DNA of 64,000 nucleotides, taken from NCBI GenBank assembly GCA_023512835.1, contig CM042084.1, positions 17,855,440-17,919,439 of the forward strand, written 5' to 3'. Positions 10,716 through 20,128 of the stretch are shown here, one piece after another. How positions within the stretch are numbered: the first letter of the stretch is position 1; the number at the start of each line of letters is the position of its first letter. The position numbers and the translations under genes are program-made. A model generated the notes under the pieces. It worked only from the letters and a program-made list of their open reading frames with translations. It was not told where the DNA came from and made no database searches. Origin of the DNA: Taxillus chinensis (Eukaryota; Streptophyta; Magnoliopsida; Santalales; Loranthaceae).

Positions 10716-12574
10716 ACGTTTGGCTCAACCAGTATAATTGCTTGACCGCATGAGGATGAAAATTAGTGAAGCACTATAATTGTTGGGTTTTTATTGTATT
10801 ATATTGATTGTGGATTGTTTGAATTTATTAAAGCAACCCCCCCAAGCAGAAATTAAATTAGTGTTCTATGCCCACCATTGCTCTGGGTCTGGTCAGGGTT
10901 ACAGAATGTGAACCAGAGAAATGTGTTCTTCAATTTCACCATTCAAATGTTCATAATCGTGTCGCCTTGAATGCTGTTTATATTTTGTATGATAGTTAAA
11001 TATTTATTATGATCTCACCAGTAAAATTTTGTTAATTTTTTGTTGAGCTTAAACTTTTTATATAATTATTGTACGTTATCTATTCTTGTTTCGATATATA
11101 AAATACCTTTATTTTATGGTTCCTTTTGTTTTATGATACATATTAACTTATGAATATATTATAACAATAATCAGATTTTTTTTCAAAATTTATATTGAAT
11201 TACTTTAAAAATATATACAAATTTTCCAGTTATCTTCTACACCAATGTCCCTATCATTTTTATGTTACATATTATAGCATCAGAATAAACAGATTGGTGT
11301 TGGTACTCCGTAATCATGCTCCCCTCGTGTTTGCGCTTCATAGTCATAGACAACCTGGTTTGGTGAGGACTTCCCGCTTTCTATATGTTCACAAATGGGA
11401 ACAAAAGAACGCTCATTCTACACAAAACTGCATTTACATAGCGTTAGGAGGAGGTGACTTGTCCGTCTCTGCCCACTTGAGGGTCAACCACTTGTTTTGG
11501 CACCCATCTATATCTATTGTTGTGGGTCTGAAAATGATAGGTGTCAAAACAAATACTTGATGCGAAGGAAGGCTCCCGGAATGTGAACTTTCCGATTTCC
11601 ATACGTTTCCTTTCCTTGCCCAATTAAAATGTCATCATCGTGTTAGAACTTGGAATAGAGGCTCGGCAAAAACAAAAGCGCCTGTTGGATTGATACAACG
11701 AGGAAGAAGGAAAAATAGCCTTAAGTTTTTTCTTCTATTCTCATGTTGCGTGTGATGGAAGTAAAATTAATTATTAAAATACAAATTATTAAATTATTAA
11801 AATTATTATAACTCTTATTTAGAAATTATTATTCCAAATTGCAATTAAGAGCACTATATTATAATGTTATTATAGACATATTAATATATAACTCTGTATT
11901 AACTGACTACGATAATATATTTTGTTACTTCACACTTACGATCGTAGAAATTTTATATTAACGATTATATATTAATGTCACTTTAATATAAAGCTACAAC
12001 TCTATTGTTTTAAGAAGATTTTTCTAATATTATAATAATTCGTTTATAAATTATAAATTAAAAATTATATATATAATTTTAATATCTTATCATTTGAGAC
12101 ATACCGACCTGAAATGAGAAAAAAACATCATAAAAAAACTATTAGATAATAACTACTTAAAAACATGCTTTAATGATAAAATTATTAAATATAGCAATAA
12201 TTGGTAATACTAAATAGGTTTTCAAGTATATTATCAAGTACTTAATAGAGCGATGATACCAAATATATATTAGACAATAAAAATAATATATTACATTATG
12301 TCAAGGAAAGTGAATAATATTTATAATGACAAAGTATTATGCCATTGTACCATTAGAATAAATAATAATATCATATATGGATAAGATTTTTATGACTGTA
12401 TTATTATTATATGCTTGCCCATTTATTTTAAATTGATAGTTTTATGCAATTAAAATTCTCGGATAGCATTTTTAATAATTGTATAATTTTATGTAAATAT
12501 TTCTAAGAAGTTTAGTAATATTTTTATATTTTTTAATTTTTAAATTATATATATATATATATAATTGACAAAAA
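10716..12574. other. AT-rich upstream DNA of RLP1
   Basis: No gene seen. The first kilobase matches the upstream DNA of RLP2 (17240-17740) and partly RLP3 (23600-23890). The inverted-repeat right arm lies at about 11387-11765. The remainder to 12560 is very AT-rich with a TA run at about 12546-12563. Confidence 0.6.
11387..11765 (-). repeat. Right arm of the inverted repeat around RLP1
   Basis: Reverse complement of about 5748-6057, including the shared stretch with ACACAAAACTGCATTTACAT. The same sequence in the same orientation occurs in shorter form upstream of RLP3 (23896-23980), so this arm is in its ancestral place within the RLP unit. Confidence 0.8.
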
Positions 12575-12839
12575 ATGGGGGGGACCATGGCCCCTGCCGG
12601 CCCCCCCTGCCTCCTTCTCTGGTTACGGGTATTGGCCGCCACCCTGATGAGATAACGGGGCGGTCACGAGTATTGGCTACTCCGGCCCGACCTGACATTT
12701 AAAAAGTTTTTTGAACAGTTTTGTCTTAAAATACTCGATCTGATCTGCCCCAACTTGTGACCGCCCCGCCCCAAACTCATCCGAGGCAGGTTTGGGTCAC
12801 CCACTATCCGATGCTGACCCACCCTGTTGCCATCCCTAT
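12575..12839. mobile_element. Fragment of a hAT-like non-autonomous element
   Basis: A GC-rich island in AT-rich DNA with GGGTATTGGCCGCC, ACGGGGCGGTC and a right end TTGCCATCCCTA. That end is the reverse complement of a TAGGGATGGCAA terminal repeat often seen in plant hAT-type elements. The matching left terminus is missing, so it is truncated. No coding frame is present. Confidence 0.45.
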
Positions 12840-12939
12840 TGGTTTACTTATGAATTTTGTGAGTTTTTTCTTTAAATATTTAAAAAATAAGTTTTTGAAT
12901 GATAAAGAGAAGTATCTTAGGAAGCTATGAAAAAAGAAA

Positions 12940-13073
12940 GGATATAACTTACCTCCAACCTGGGTTGGAGGTAATTCCTTCAACCCAACAGATGGCATTA
13001 AATAATGGATATAACTTACCTCCAACCTGGGTTGGAGGTAATTCCTTCAACCCAACTGATGGCATTAAATAAT
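12940..13073. repeat. 67-bp tandem duplication with internal palindrome
   Basis: Two nearly identical units (12940-13006 and 13007-13073) each start GGATATAACTTACC. Each contains the palindrome ACCTCCAACC/GGGTTGGAGGT followed by TTCCTTCAACCCAAC. They differ at about one base (ACAGATGG against ACTGATGG), so the duplication looks recent. Confidence 0.85.
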
Positions 13074-13106
13074 TGTGCCAAATACGTATTCGTATTTGGC
13101 ACAATT
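13071..13106. repeat. Perfect 16-bp inverted repeat
   Basis: AATTGTGCCAAATACG (13071-13086) and its exact reverse complement (13091-13106) are separated by TATT. It directly abuts the 67-bp tandem repeats and is followed by a further GGCATTAAATAAT copy. It may be the end of a small foldback element. Confidence 0.85.
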
Positions 13107-13139
13107 ATTTGGCATTAAATAATAATTCGTATGCGTTTC

Positions 13140-13830
13140 CTTTGAGGTTTGGAAATTTTCGGTCACCTCCAAGGCCCTAGCACTGCAGATGCTCTACCGC
13201 CCCTCCCTCTTGGTCCTTGCCTTCCCCAATGCCATGGCCTTCTCCTCCGCCTTCACACGCTTCGGATGCTCTGCCGCTGCTGAAGGAGCAGATCGGCAGT
13301 TGTGGGAAGCAGCGCAACACCACCGGCTTCGAAGAGGGGACTTCCCCTTGGTCCTTGCCTTCCGCGATGCCATGGCCTTCTCCTCCGCCCTCACGTGCTT
13401 CGGATGCTCTACTGCTGCTGAAGGAGCAGATCGGCCGTTGTGGGAAGCAGCGCGACACCGATGCCTTCGAGGACAAGTTGTCGAAGCTCGTATCCCCTAG
13501 TAATGGCGCTGACAAGTGCGTGTAATTACCCCCGCCGCAGTAGACGGATTCTCTGGCGACAAAGCCCTAGCACTGTGGATTGGCGGCTTCAAAGAGGGGA
13601 CTTCTAACCACGACGCGTCAATGGAGGAGTCGATAGTGAAGGAGCAGAGCGGGGTAGCCGTGGGAAGCAATGCGACGCCACTACCTTCGAGGACGAGCCG
13701 TCGAAGCTCGTATCCCCCAGCAGTAGTGACGCTGACATGGTGCGTGTCCTCGAATTAATTGTGTTTTTATTTTTGTTGTTGGGTTTGTGGTGTTCTTCAT
13801 CGATCACCTTGGTAGATTGCAATGTCATCT
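13140..13830. repeat. GC-rich block with 138-bp tandem units
   Basis: A unit beginning CTTGGTCCTTGCCTTCC occurs at 13209 and 13347 (period 138 bp). A third, more divergent copy covers about 13590-13735. On the minus strand the units encode a repeated phrase of the form MSA(P/S)LLGDTSFD..S, then CFP..P, then a Gly/Glu-rich tail. Since 138 is a multiple of three, open frames on both strands are expected by chance from repetition, and I do not call a gene. The composition differs sharply from the surroundings, so it was probably imported, possibly with a transposon. Confidence 0.6.
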
Positions 13831-14420
13831 ATTACTGTTGGACCGCCACAATAGATGGCATCATATGCTATTGGGCTTCTTGTGAGGCGAGACATGCTTG
13901 GTATCTGATAAGAAGTTGTGGGAACGAAAAAATCTGTGCCTAGATATATAAATATTGATTGCTGATAATTAGTCCAGTAACATTGATTGGTGATAGAATA
14001 TGAACAGTGTGGGATGGGGATTATGAGCGGTGAACGGTCAATCTTGTTGTTCATGAGCGGTGATTTCAGGGGCTTTGCTGGACCAATTTGTGAGAGTTGG
14101 CTCCAATTTCATTGATTTTTATGGCCACACATGGCAGGCAGAGTAATGCAAATCAAAATGGTAAATACATAAATAAATATAAATTATTAATTAGGCCAGT
14201 AATCTACTATTACTTCCAAAAATGTTTGTGTTTTAGTTTATTAATTAGGCCAATAATCTAGTATTATAAATAAATGTTTGTGTTTCTAGTTTCCCTTTAT
14301 TATGTTTTTGCTGTTGGGTTTGTGGTTTTTTCATCGATCACTTTGGTAGATTTATGAATATTGAATATGTTATCGTGGATGCAGATAAATCAAACATGCT
14401 CACTGAATAGCAATAATAAA
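13831..14420. other. Intergenic, no gene seen
   Basis: AT-rich DNA. A stretch around 13757-13820 (TTGTTGGGTTTGTGGTGTTC) recurs at about 14300-14352, another local duplication. No supported coding frame. Confidence 0.5.
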
Positions 14421-14680
14421 GACAAATCCATCATTCTGGCATCACCATTCTGGGCAACCAAAAAAAAATTATGCCAACACCATTTAAGCAAAAATAATAA
14501 TAATAAAGACAAATCCATCATTCTGGCATCACCATTCTGGGCAACCAAAAAAAAATTCTGGTATCACCATTTAAGAAAAAATAATAATAAAAAGGACAAA
14601 TCCATCATTCTGACATCACCATTCTGGGCAACCAAAAAAAATTCTGGAATCACCATTTAAGCAAAAATTCTGTTGGCATA
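14421..14680. repeat. 87-bp minisatellite, three copies
   Basis: Units starting GACAAATCCATCATTCTG occur at 14421, 14508 and 14595, an exact 87-bp spacing. They include CATCACCATTCTGGGCAACC and a variable A-run. Because 87 is divisible by three, the plus strand gives a repetitive 99-codon frame, which I regard as an artefact of the repeat. Confidence 0.85.
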
Positions 14681-14702
14681 ATAGCTTTTCCCATATTATA
14701 AG

Positions 14703-15589
14703 TCACTGGGCAGGTCCTTCCCCTCTTTCATCAAATCCATCACTCAAGCCACCAAGAACTCCAACATCAGGTAGGGATACTTTCTTGGTTGTATCCATCA
14801 CTAATTGTAGAACAGTGGTGTCTCTATTCTTGTCACTGTCTACCTATGAAGACAAATACATAGTCAACATCAGTTACACAGTCACCAACAATGATATTAA
14901 ATTTATTAGTCATTATACATGAAAAAAATTAAACATTGCATTACCATGTGCTCTTCAGATCTTTCTAGTATTCCTATAGCTGTGAGTTCAAGTTCATGAT
15001 CAAAAATCCCTTAAATTATAATTATGACATTAGATGTTATAAGAACTAACAATAGTGAAGTAGCCAAATTCAACAAGAAATAAGTAAATTATAAGAAAAC
15101 TTAAACTTTAGCTAAAAAATATAACCTTAATACAGTGCAATGAAAGATATCTTACTTCATTTAAGCAGCCAACTGGTTGAACTTGCATTGCCTTACCAGA
15201 CTTATTAGCCTTTTGTTGTACTATTTTCCTTTGAGATTTTTTATTCTTCCGTAATTCTAATGCATTTTTCAACCTCTTTCTTGGACGACCAACAGTTGGC
15301 TTCGTTTTAATCCCACGTATGCCTTCAAAAGTTAAATCCTCATGAGACTCAAACCCAATATGACCTTGTACAACATTCCTATGAACACTTTCCCCTTGGA
15401 CCATTTTGCAACTGTTCATATTATCGAAGTAATATCTTTTTCTCATTTCTTGCAAATCCTTCATCAAAATTTCAGAGTATCTTTTGGCATGTTCATACAT
15501 CATCTCACTCTCTGCAGCAAATGTGGAAATTTCACGAAAATTGTGACTCAAATGAGAGTAACGTTTTCCCACCAATTGTTGAACATCAC
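14703..15589 (-). pseudogene. FAR1/FRS-like C-terminal gene fragment
   Basis: A minus-strand fragment in at least three exon pieces. The first (15156-15589) follows acceptor TTACAG and reads LVGKRYSHLSHNF, then AAESEMMYEHAKRYSEIL, then KPTVGRPRKRLKNALE, and ends at a GTAAGAT donor. A middle piece (14945-about 15007) reads FDHELELTAIGILERSEEHM. The last (14703-14843) follows acceptor TTCATAG and reads VDSDKNRDTTVLQLVMDTT to a stop after GEGPAQ. The helical segment followed by a GRPRKxRxK basic patch fits the C-terminus of FAR1-related proteins, a family derived from Mutator-like transposases. The N-terminal transposase-like core is absent, and the fragment abuts the broken RLP2 gene. The phase into the middle exon does not match cleanly. 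Confidence 0.5.
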
Positions 15590-15649
15590 CTGTAATGTTA
15601 ATGCCACGATAATCGTTAATAGAACCAACCTTTGCATCTTGTGTCCAAA

Positions 15650-17063
15650 AATATACAACTCTCGAAGTCTAGTGAGTTGTCCGAGTGATTCTAGAAGAGT
15701 TCCGTTGAGTTGAATGTTTCTAACAGATAAGTATTCCAGTGACGACAATCTTCTAATGGACTCTGGGATGGGACCATGCAATGAATTTGAAGAAAGGTAG
15801 AGGGTGACCAAGTTTTTAGATTGAGATAGCTTATCAATGAGGTTGTCAAAATTGCTAGTAAGCTGAGTTTCCCTCAATTCCAACTGAACTAAACCGGGTA
15901 GAACGCAACCGAATAAACTCATGAAAGCTTCGAAGCCCTCCCAACCTAATTTTATCCTTGACAATCCAAGTTCCCTCAAGCTGCAAAGACTTCCCAAAGA
16001 TTTAATCAGCTTGTGCCCCGCCCCCTGAAGCTCGGAATTGTAGCCTAGGTCGAGACTGGAGAGTGCACTCATGTTTCCGATACCTTCGGGAATGACGCCC
16101 GCCAGTGAATTCCATCCAAGATGGAGGACTTCAAGTTTATGAAGTTCAAACAGTCATTCGGGAATGCTTAAATTGAAACTGTTGAAGGACAAATCAAGTG
16201 TAGTAAGACTAGCTGAGTTGGCAAGGCCCACTGGGATTGGACCAGATAAACTGTTATAGGAAAGATCAAGTGCGGAATGATGTGAAAAGTTAAGGTCAGG
16301 TGTGGTAGGAATTGTGATAGCACTACTGATTTGGCATGATGACAGGCGCAGTTGTTTTAAGGAGGGGAGTGTGTTAGTCGCCTGCAACCAATCCCTTGCC
16401 CTGCTCATTTCTACAAGGCTCAACTCCAGGTATTAGAGTTTAGACAAACCTGTAACTCACCTAAGACTATCTCTCCTTAATGCAAAATGATAGCAACTTC
16501 CGAGATCCAGTGAATGCAAATTGGAGAGATTTCTGAGCTGTAGAGGAATCATTCCCCCGAACCCCCTCGATCGTGCTGATCTTCTGGAAGAGAGGTTGAC
16601 GTATGTCAAGCTATGAAGTGAACCCAAGAAACAAGGGACTGGAATCCCTTGGAAGTCGTTGGAGCTGAGGTCCAAATGGGTGAGCTGCTTTAAATCCATG
16701 AGAGAAGGACTTAGTTTACCTCCCAACATTACCTTCTTCGTTTGGCAACCAATAATAGAATAGCCGAGGCGGAGCTGAAGAACGTGGCCCGTGGAATTGT
16801 GGCACACAACTCCACGCCAATGGCAGCAGTCCATGCCATCGCCATGGAGATCCTCATCCTCCACCCAGGAGGAGAGTCTATTGGAGGTATTGGTGAGGCC
16901 TCGCTTGAACTCAACAGGGCATCTCTCTCCCTTGGAATGCACAGCCCATCGGACAGAGTCATTAGACATAATGGATACGCAGTCATTAAAATGACCCAGA
17001 AAAGAAGGAGGCCACCGCCACTATGGCAATGCCACATTTGGCGGTCATGGGTTTGCTCCTCAT
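15650..17063 (-). pseudogene. LRR-RLP pseudogene, 5' half only (RLP2)
   Basis: Aligned to RLP1 and RLP5, this covers the signal peptide, the LRR cap and roughly the first half of the LRRs. It then stops near the phrase LRELYIF, where the FAR1-like fragment begins. Lesions seen: small indels in the signal region; a one-base deletion in ALLSFKRG (GAGTTC for GAGTTTC); a Trp codon turned into TGA at 16457-16459; a Gln codon turned into TAA at 16433-16435; and TGA at 16154-16156 in the phrase SIPE. The island, membrane helix and tail are absent. The start codon ATG-AGG (17063) is kept. The TATA region is eroded (GTATAAACAAGG, 17141-17152). Confidence 0.92.
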
Positions 17064-17770
17064 GATTAATTTCACGCACGAGAGAGCTTTCATTAATGCA
17101 AAAGCTGCTTGTTTATGGGATACAAGGTACAAATGGCCGTCCTTGTTTATACCCCTACAGGCGGTGATCGTCCTTATTTTCTAATTATTTTCAAAATGCC
17201 TTTGTGGAAACGGAAGCACAATGCCTTTGGGGAAATGGCAAATGGAAAGAAATGGGTATGAAATAATCATTGCAAGGATGAAAATTAGTGACGCACTATA
17301 ATTGTTGGGTTTTTTTATTATTATATTTTATTAATGGCAGATTGTTTAAATTTATTAAAGCAACCCCCTGGGTAGAAATTAGTGTTCTACTTCTGGGTTA
17401 GAGAATGTGAATCAGATAGAAAATTAGAAATTAAATGTGTTCTTCAATTTCACCATTCAAATGTGAAATGTCATGATCATGTCGCCTTGAATGTTGTTTA
17501 TATTTTGTATGATAGTTAAATATTTTGTATGAGCTCACCAAGAAAATTTTGATCAATATTTCGAGGTTAAACATTTTATATAATTCTTGTACGTTATCTA
17601 TTCTTGTTTTGATATATAAAATAGCTTTATTTATGGTTCCTTTTGTTTTATGTTACATATTAACTTATGAATAAATCATAACAATAATCAGATTGTTTTT
17701 TTCAAAATTTATATTGAATTAATCTATAAATATATGTAAATTTCTTTTAGGAATATCCTAGAATATCTAA
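17064..17770. other. Upstream DNA of RLP2
   Basis: Colinear with the RLP1 and RLP3 upstream regions. It carries two 25-bp upstream units at 17196-17240 (ATGCCTTTGTGGAAACGGAA.., ATGCCTTTGGGGAAATGGCA). No gene. Confidence 0.6.
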
Positions 17771-18610
17771 TCTTCTATTTTTGGAATCTGTATATTCGGT
17801 CTTGGTAAAGAATATTGCCACACATTCTTTCCCATTTCCATCTTGAAGTACCCATTATCACCCAACTTTCTCCCCAAGAATTTTTGATAATCCAATATAA
17901 AACTTCATCTTAAACCCCATACCCAACTGCAACAACTGCATGGTTCACATCCTGCCAGATAGAAAGTAGCAAGAGAAATAGCACATAAAGACAAAATTTG
18001 GCAAGGCCTAAACACTGAGTACTAACTAAACATACACTCATCACAAGTTTGTAATGCATGTTTATGTGCACCATAACGCAAAAGCTTGGATCATTTAAAT
18101 CCTTATATGCACTCTACCAAACATGTGGACATCAAAACTGCATGTTGTAGTTCATCTTCAGCCCCCTGCATTTATATGTTTAGAAAATAAAAAACTAGGA
18201 TATGTAAAACATATGTTTGTGTTCTATCTTATGCTGCTCTCTCATGCATCCAAGAAGTATTGTCATATGAAGTAACTATCCAATTCAATTATAGGGTTGC
18301 ATGACCACTAAAATACTTGCATCACATTAGTAATAAGAATAATTGTACACTGTATTTACCACGGTAATGTTGACAGAGTGAAGCATGTGGACACCGACAT
18401 TTTCTGCTCTGTAATTACAGACACCATCTTTACCGGTGTAAGGGTATGCTTCATCAGTTTCAAAGCCACCCTCGTATTTGATGTACTCAAAGGGCTGTGA
18501 TGGCAACTCACCACTGCAACCAAAGTTATTAAAAGCCCCATGCAGCACAGTCCACAAGCTGCTGCTCAGATAAAGAAATTGGTTTCTCATATGCCTGGAC
18601 ATAAGCTGCT
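17771..18610 (-). pseudogene. Aleurain-type papain-family cysteine protease pseudogene
   Basis: On the minus strand, one segment (about 18356-18590) reads SEQQLVDC, then, after a four-base insertion that shifts the frame, GAFNNFGCSGELPSQPFEYI and DEAYPYTGKDGVCNYRAENV. This is the aleurain/cathepsin H pattern with the usual GCNGG changed to GCSGE. A second segment (about 17771-17960) reads DVNHAVVAVGYGV, containing the catalytic-His region, then a TAA stop, then YWIIKNSWGESW, the catalytic-Asn region. A one-base loss before DNGYFKMEMG breaks it again. The exon carrying the catalytic Cys is not found. A frame at about 18771-18895 (SDSDPASRSLRDAVASGVL) might be the first exon, but this is weak. 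Papain-type proteases normally act in the vacuole or apoplast; this copy cannot. Confidence 0.85.
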
Positions 18611-20128
18611 TAAAAATTTACTTCGAATTAAGATTTTCCATGAGACATTTGCTAATTTGTATGAGGAAAATTTTGATTAATACTACAGGAAAGTTGGTAT
18701 TTAACCGGTCAAAGCAATCAAAGACATAGCATTAATAATGTAACTTGGCTAACATCACCTAAACTTGTTCCAGCTCTACAAGAACGCCGGATGCAACAGC
18801 GTCGCGTAACGAACGAGAAGCTGGATCCGAATCCGAAGCTTCGTTGACGGTCGCCAAGGGTGGCAGTGAGCCGAGACGACGGGAATCTTCTTCATAATTA
18901 TTTTACATACATAATTATTTTTCATAAAATATACTAATATTTTTTATTGAACAAGAATTAGTTTTTCACAGATTATTTTTCTAATTCTATCGAAATTCAG
19001 ACAATGAAGAAATTATTCTTCGAAAACTCATAGTGATTATTTAAAGTAACATTTGGTTGGAAAACGTTCCGTGGAATAGAATGCGTAATTTGTGTAATTT
19101 TAAAATTTAGGTAGGAAAAACATTTAAAAAAAAATCCCTAAAATTGATTTCCACTCAAAATCCTATTTTTGATTCCTATAGATTAAAGTAAAGAAAAACC
19201 GCAATCAAAAATGTGTACAGAGATACTTAAATTCATGTGTATATTTTATAAAATTACGAGTTATGTAAACATTAAAAAATTAATTTAAATAATTTAAAAA
19301 AATATAAAATATGAAATCAAATTTAAACTCTACTATATTTTTGTTGGACCCAGCCACAAGGTGGCGATGCTGCTGCTCTATCTCGCAACAAAAACGTCAA
19401 AAGAAAAAGGTGATCGTGTTTTACTTCAGGCATATGTTTGTATTCTTCAATAAACAAAACGAAAAAAAAGGTGTTCAGATAATGTAAATAAATTGGCAGA
19501 CGTTATTTCTGGGAGCAATTCCTTAAAAAAGGCTTTTAATAAGCATTGGATTGAATGTCAAATTGAATCTAAATATAATAAAATAGCTATGAGACATTCT
19601 AATTCCTTTGTAAGAGTAATACTATAATTTTATGCATGGAAAATAGAATTATATCACCATTTACATCTTGCTGGCCAGATCCTCTCAACCAGAGTCTACT
19701 TCTTGGTCTTTTGCAGCCGTCAAGTTGGAGGCCCCCCAATACAATGAACAGACGTATCTGAAGATTGGAGTATCTTTGTTTTTAGGATTATTGCTGTGCA
19801 ATTTGCAAAGAAGATGGAAAAATGATAACAAAAATATTTTGTGCACCTTAGCAAAACTCATCATCATCACTTTTGTAAATGGGAAGTATTTCTTATGTTT
19901 GAGGGAGCACATTGCATCAGCAGTGGAGAATAAATGCAAAACCATTGGCTTTGAGTCATTTTGAAAGTAAGGGTGCCATAGCAAGTATATTTCATTATTA
20001 TTTAATGTGTATGCAGCGTAGCCACAAACAAGACTGAAAAATTGGGGGGAGAGAGAATAATCATATACTACTTTTTGCATATATATAATAATACAAACTT
20101 GAAAAAATACAAAATATTAATTTCGATC
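18611..20128. other. Intergenic DNA 3' of RLP3
   Basis: From about 18900 to 19620 it matches 6470-7330 (the RLP1 3' flank). Part of 19660-20080 resembles the DNA after RLP4 (for example TTAAATAATAATGAAATATA near 46600). The minus-strand frame at 19685-20080 lies in this shared flank and is not conserved as protein, so I do not call it. Confidence 0.6.

Noticed and set aside
14361..14660. 99-codon frame over the 87-bp minisatellite
   Set aside because: Explained by a repeat length divisible by three.
14421..14680. CRISPR-like array
   Set aside because: Units are contiguous with no unique spacers, and the genome is eukaryotic.
19685..20080. 131-codon minus-strand frame 3' of RLP3
   Set aside because: Lies in flank DNA shared with RLP4, where the frame is not kept.
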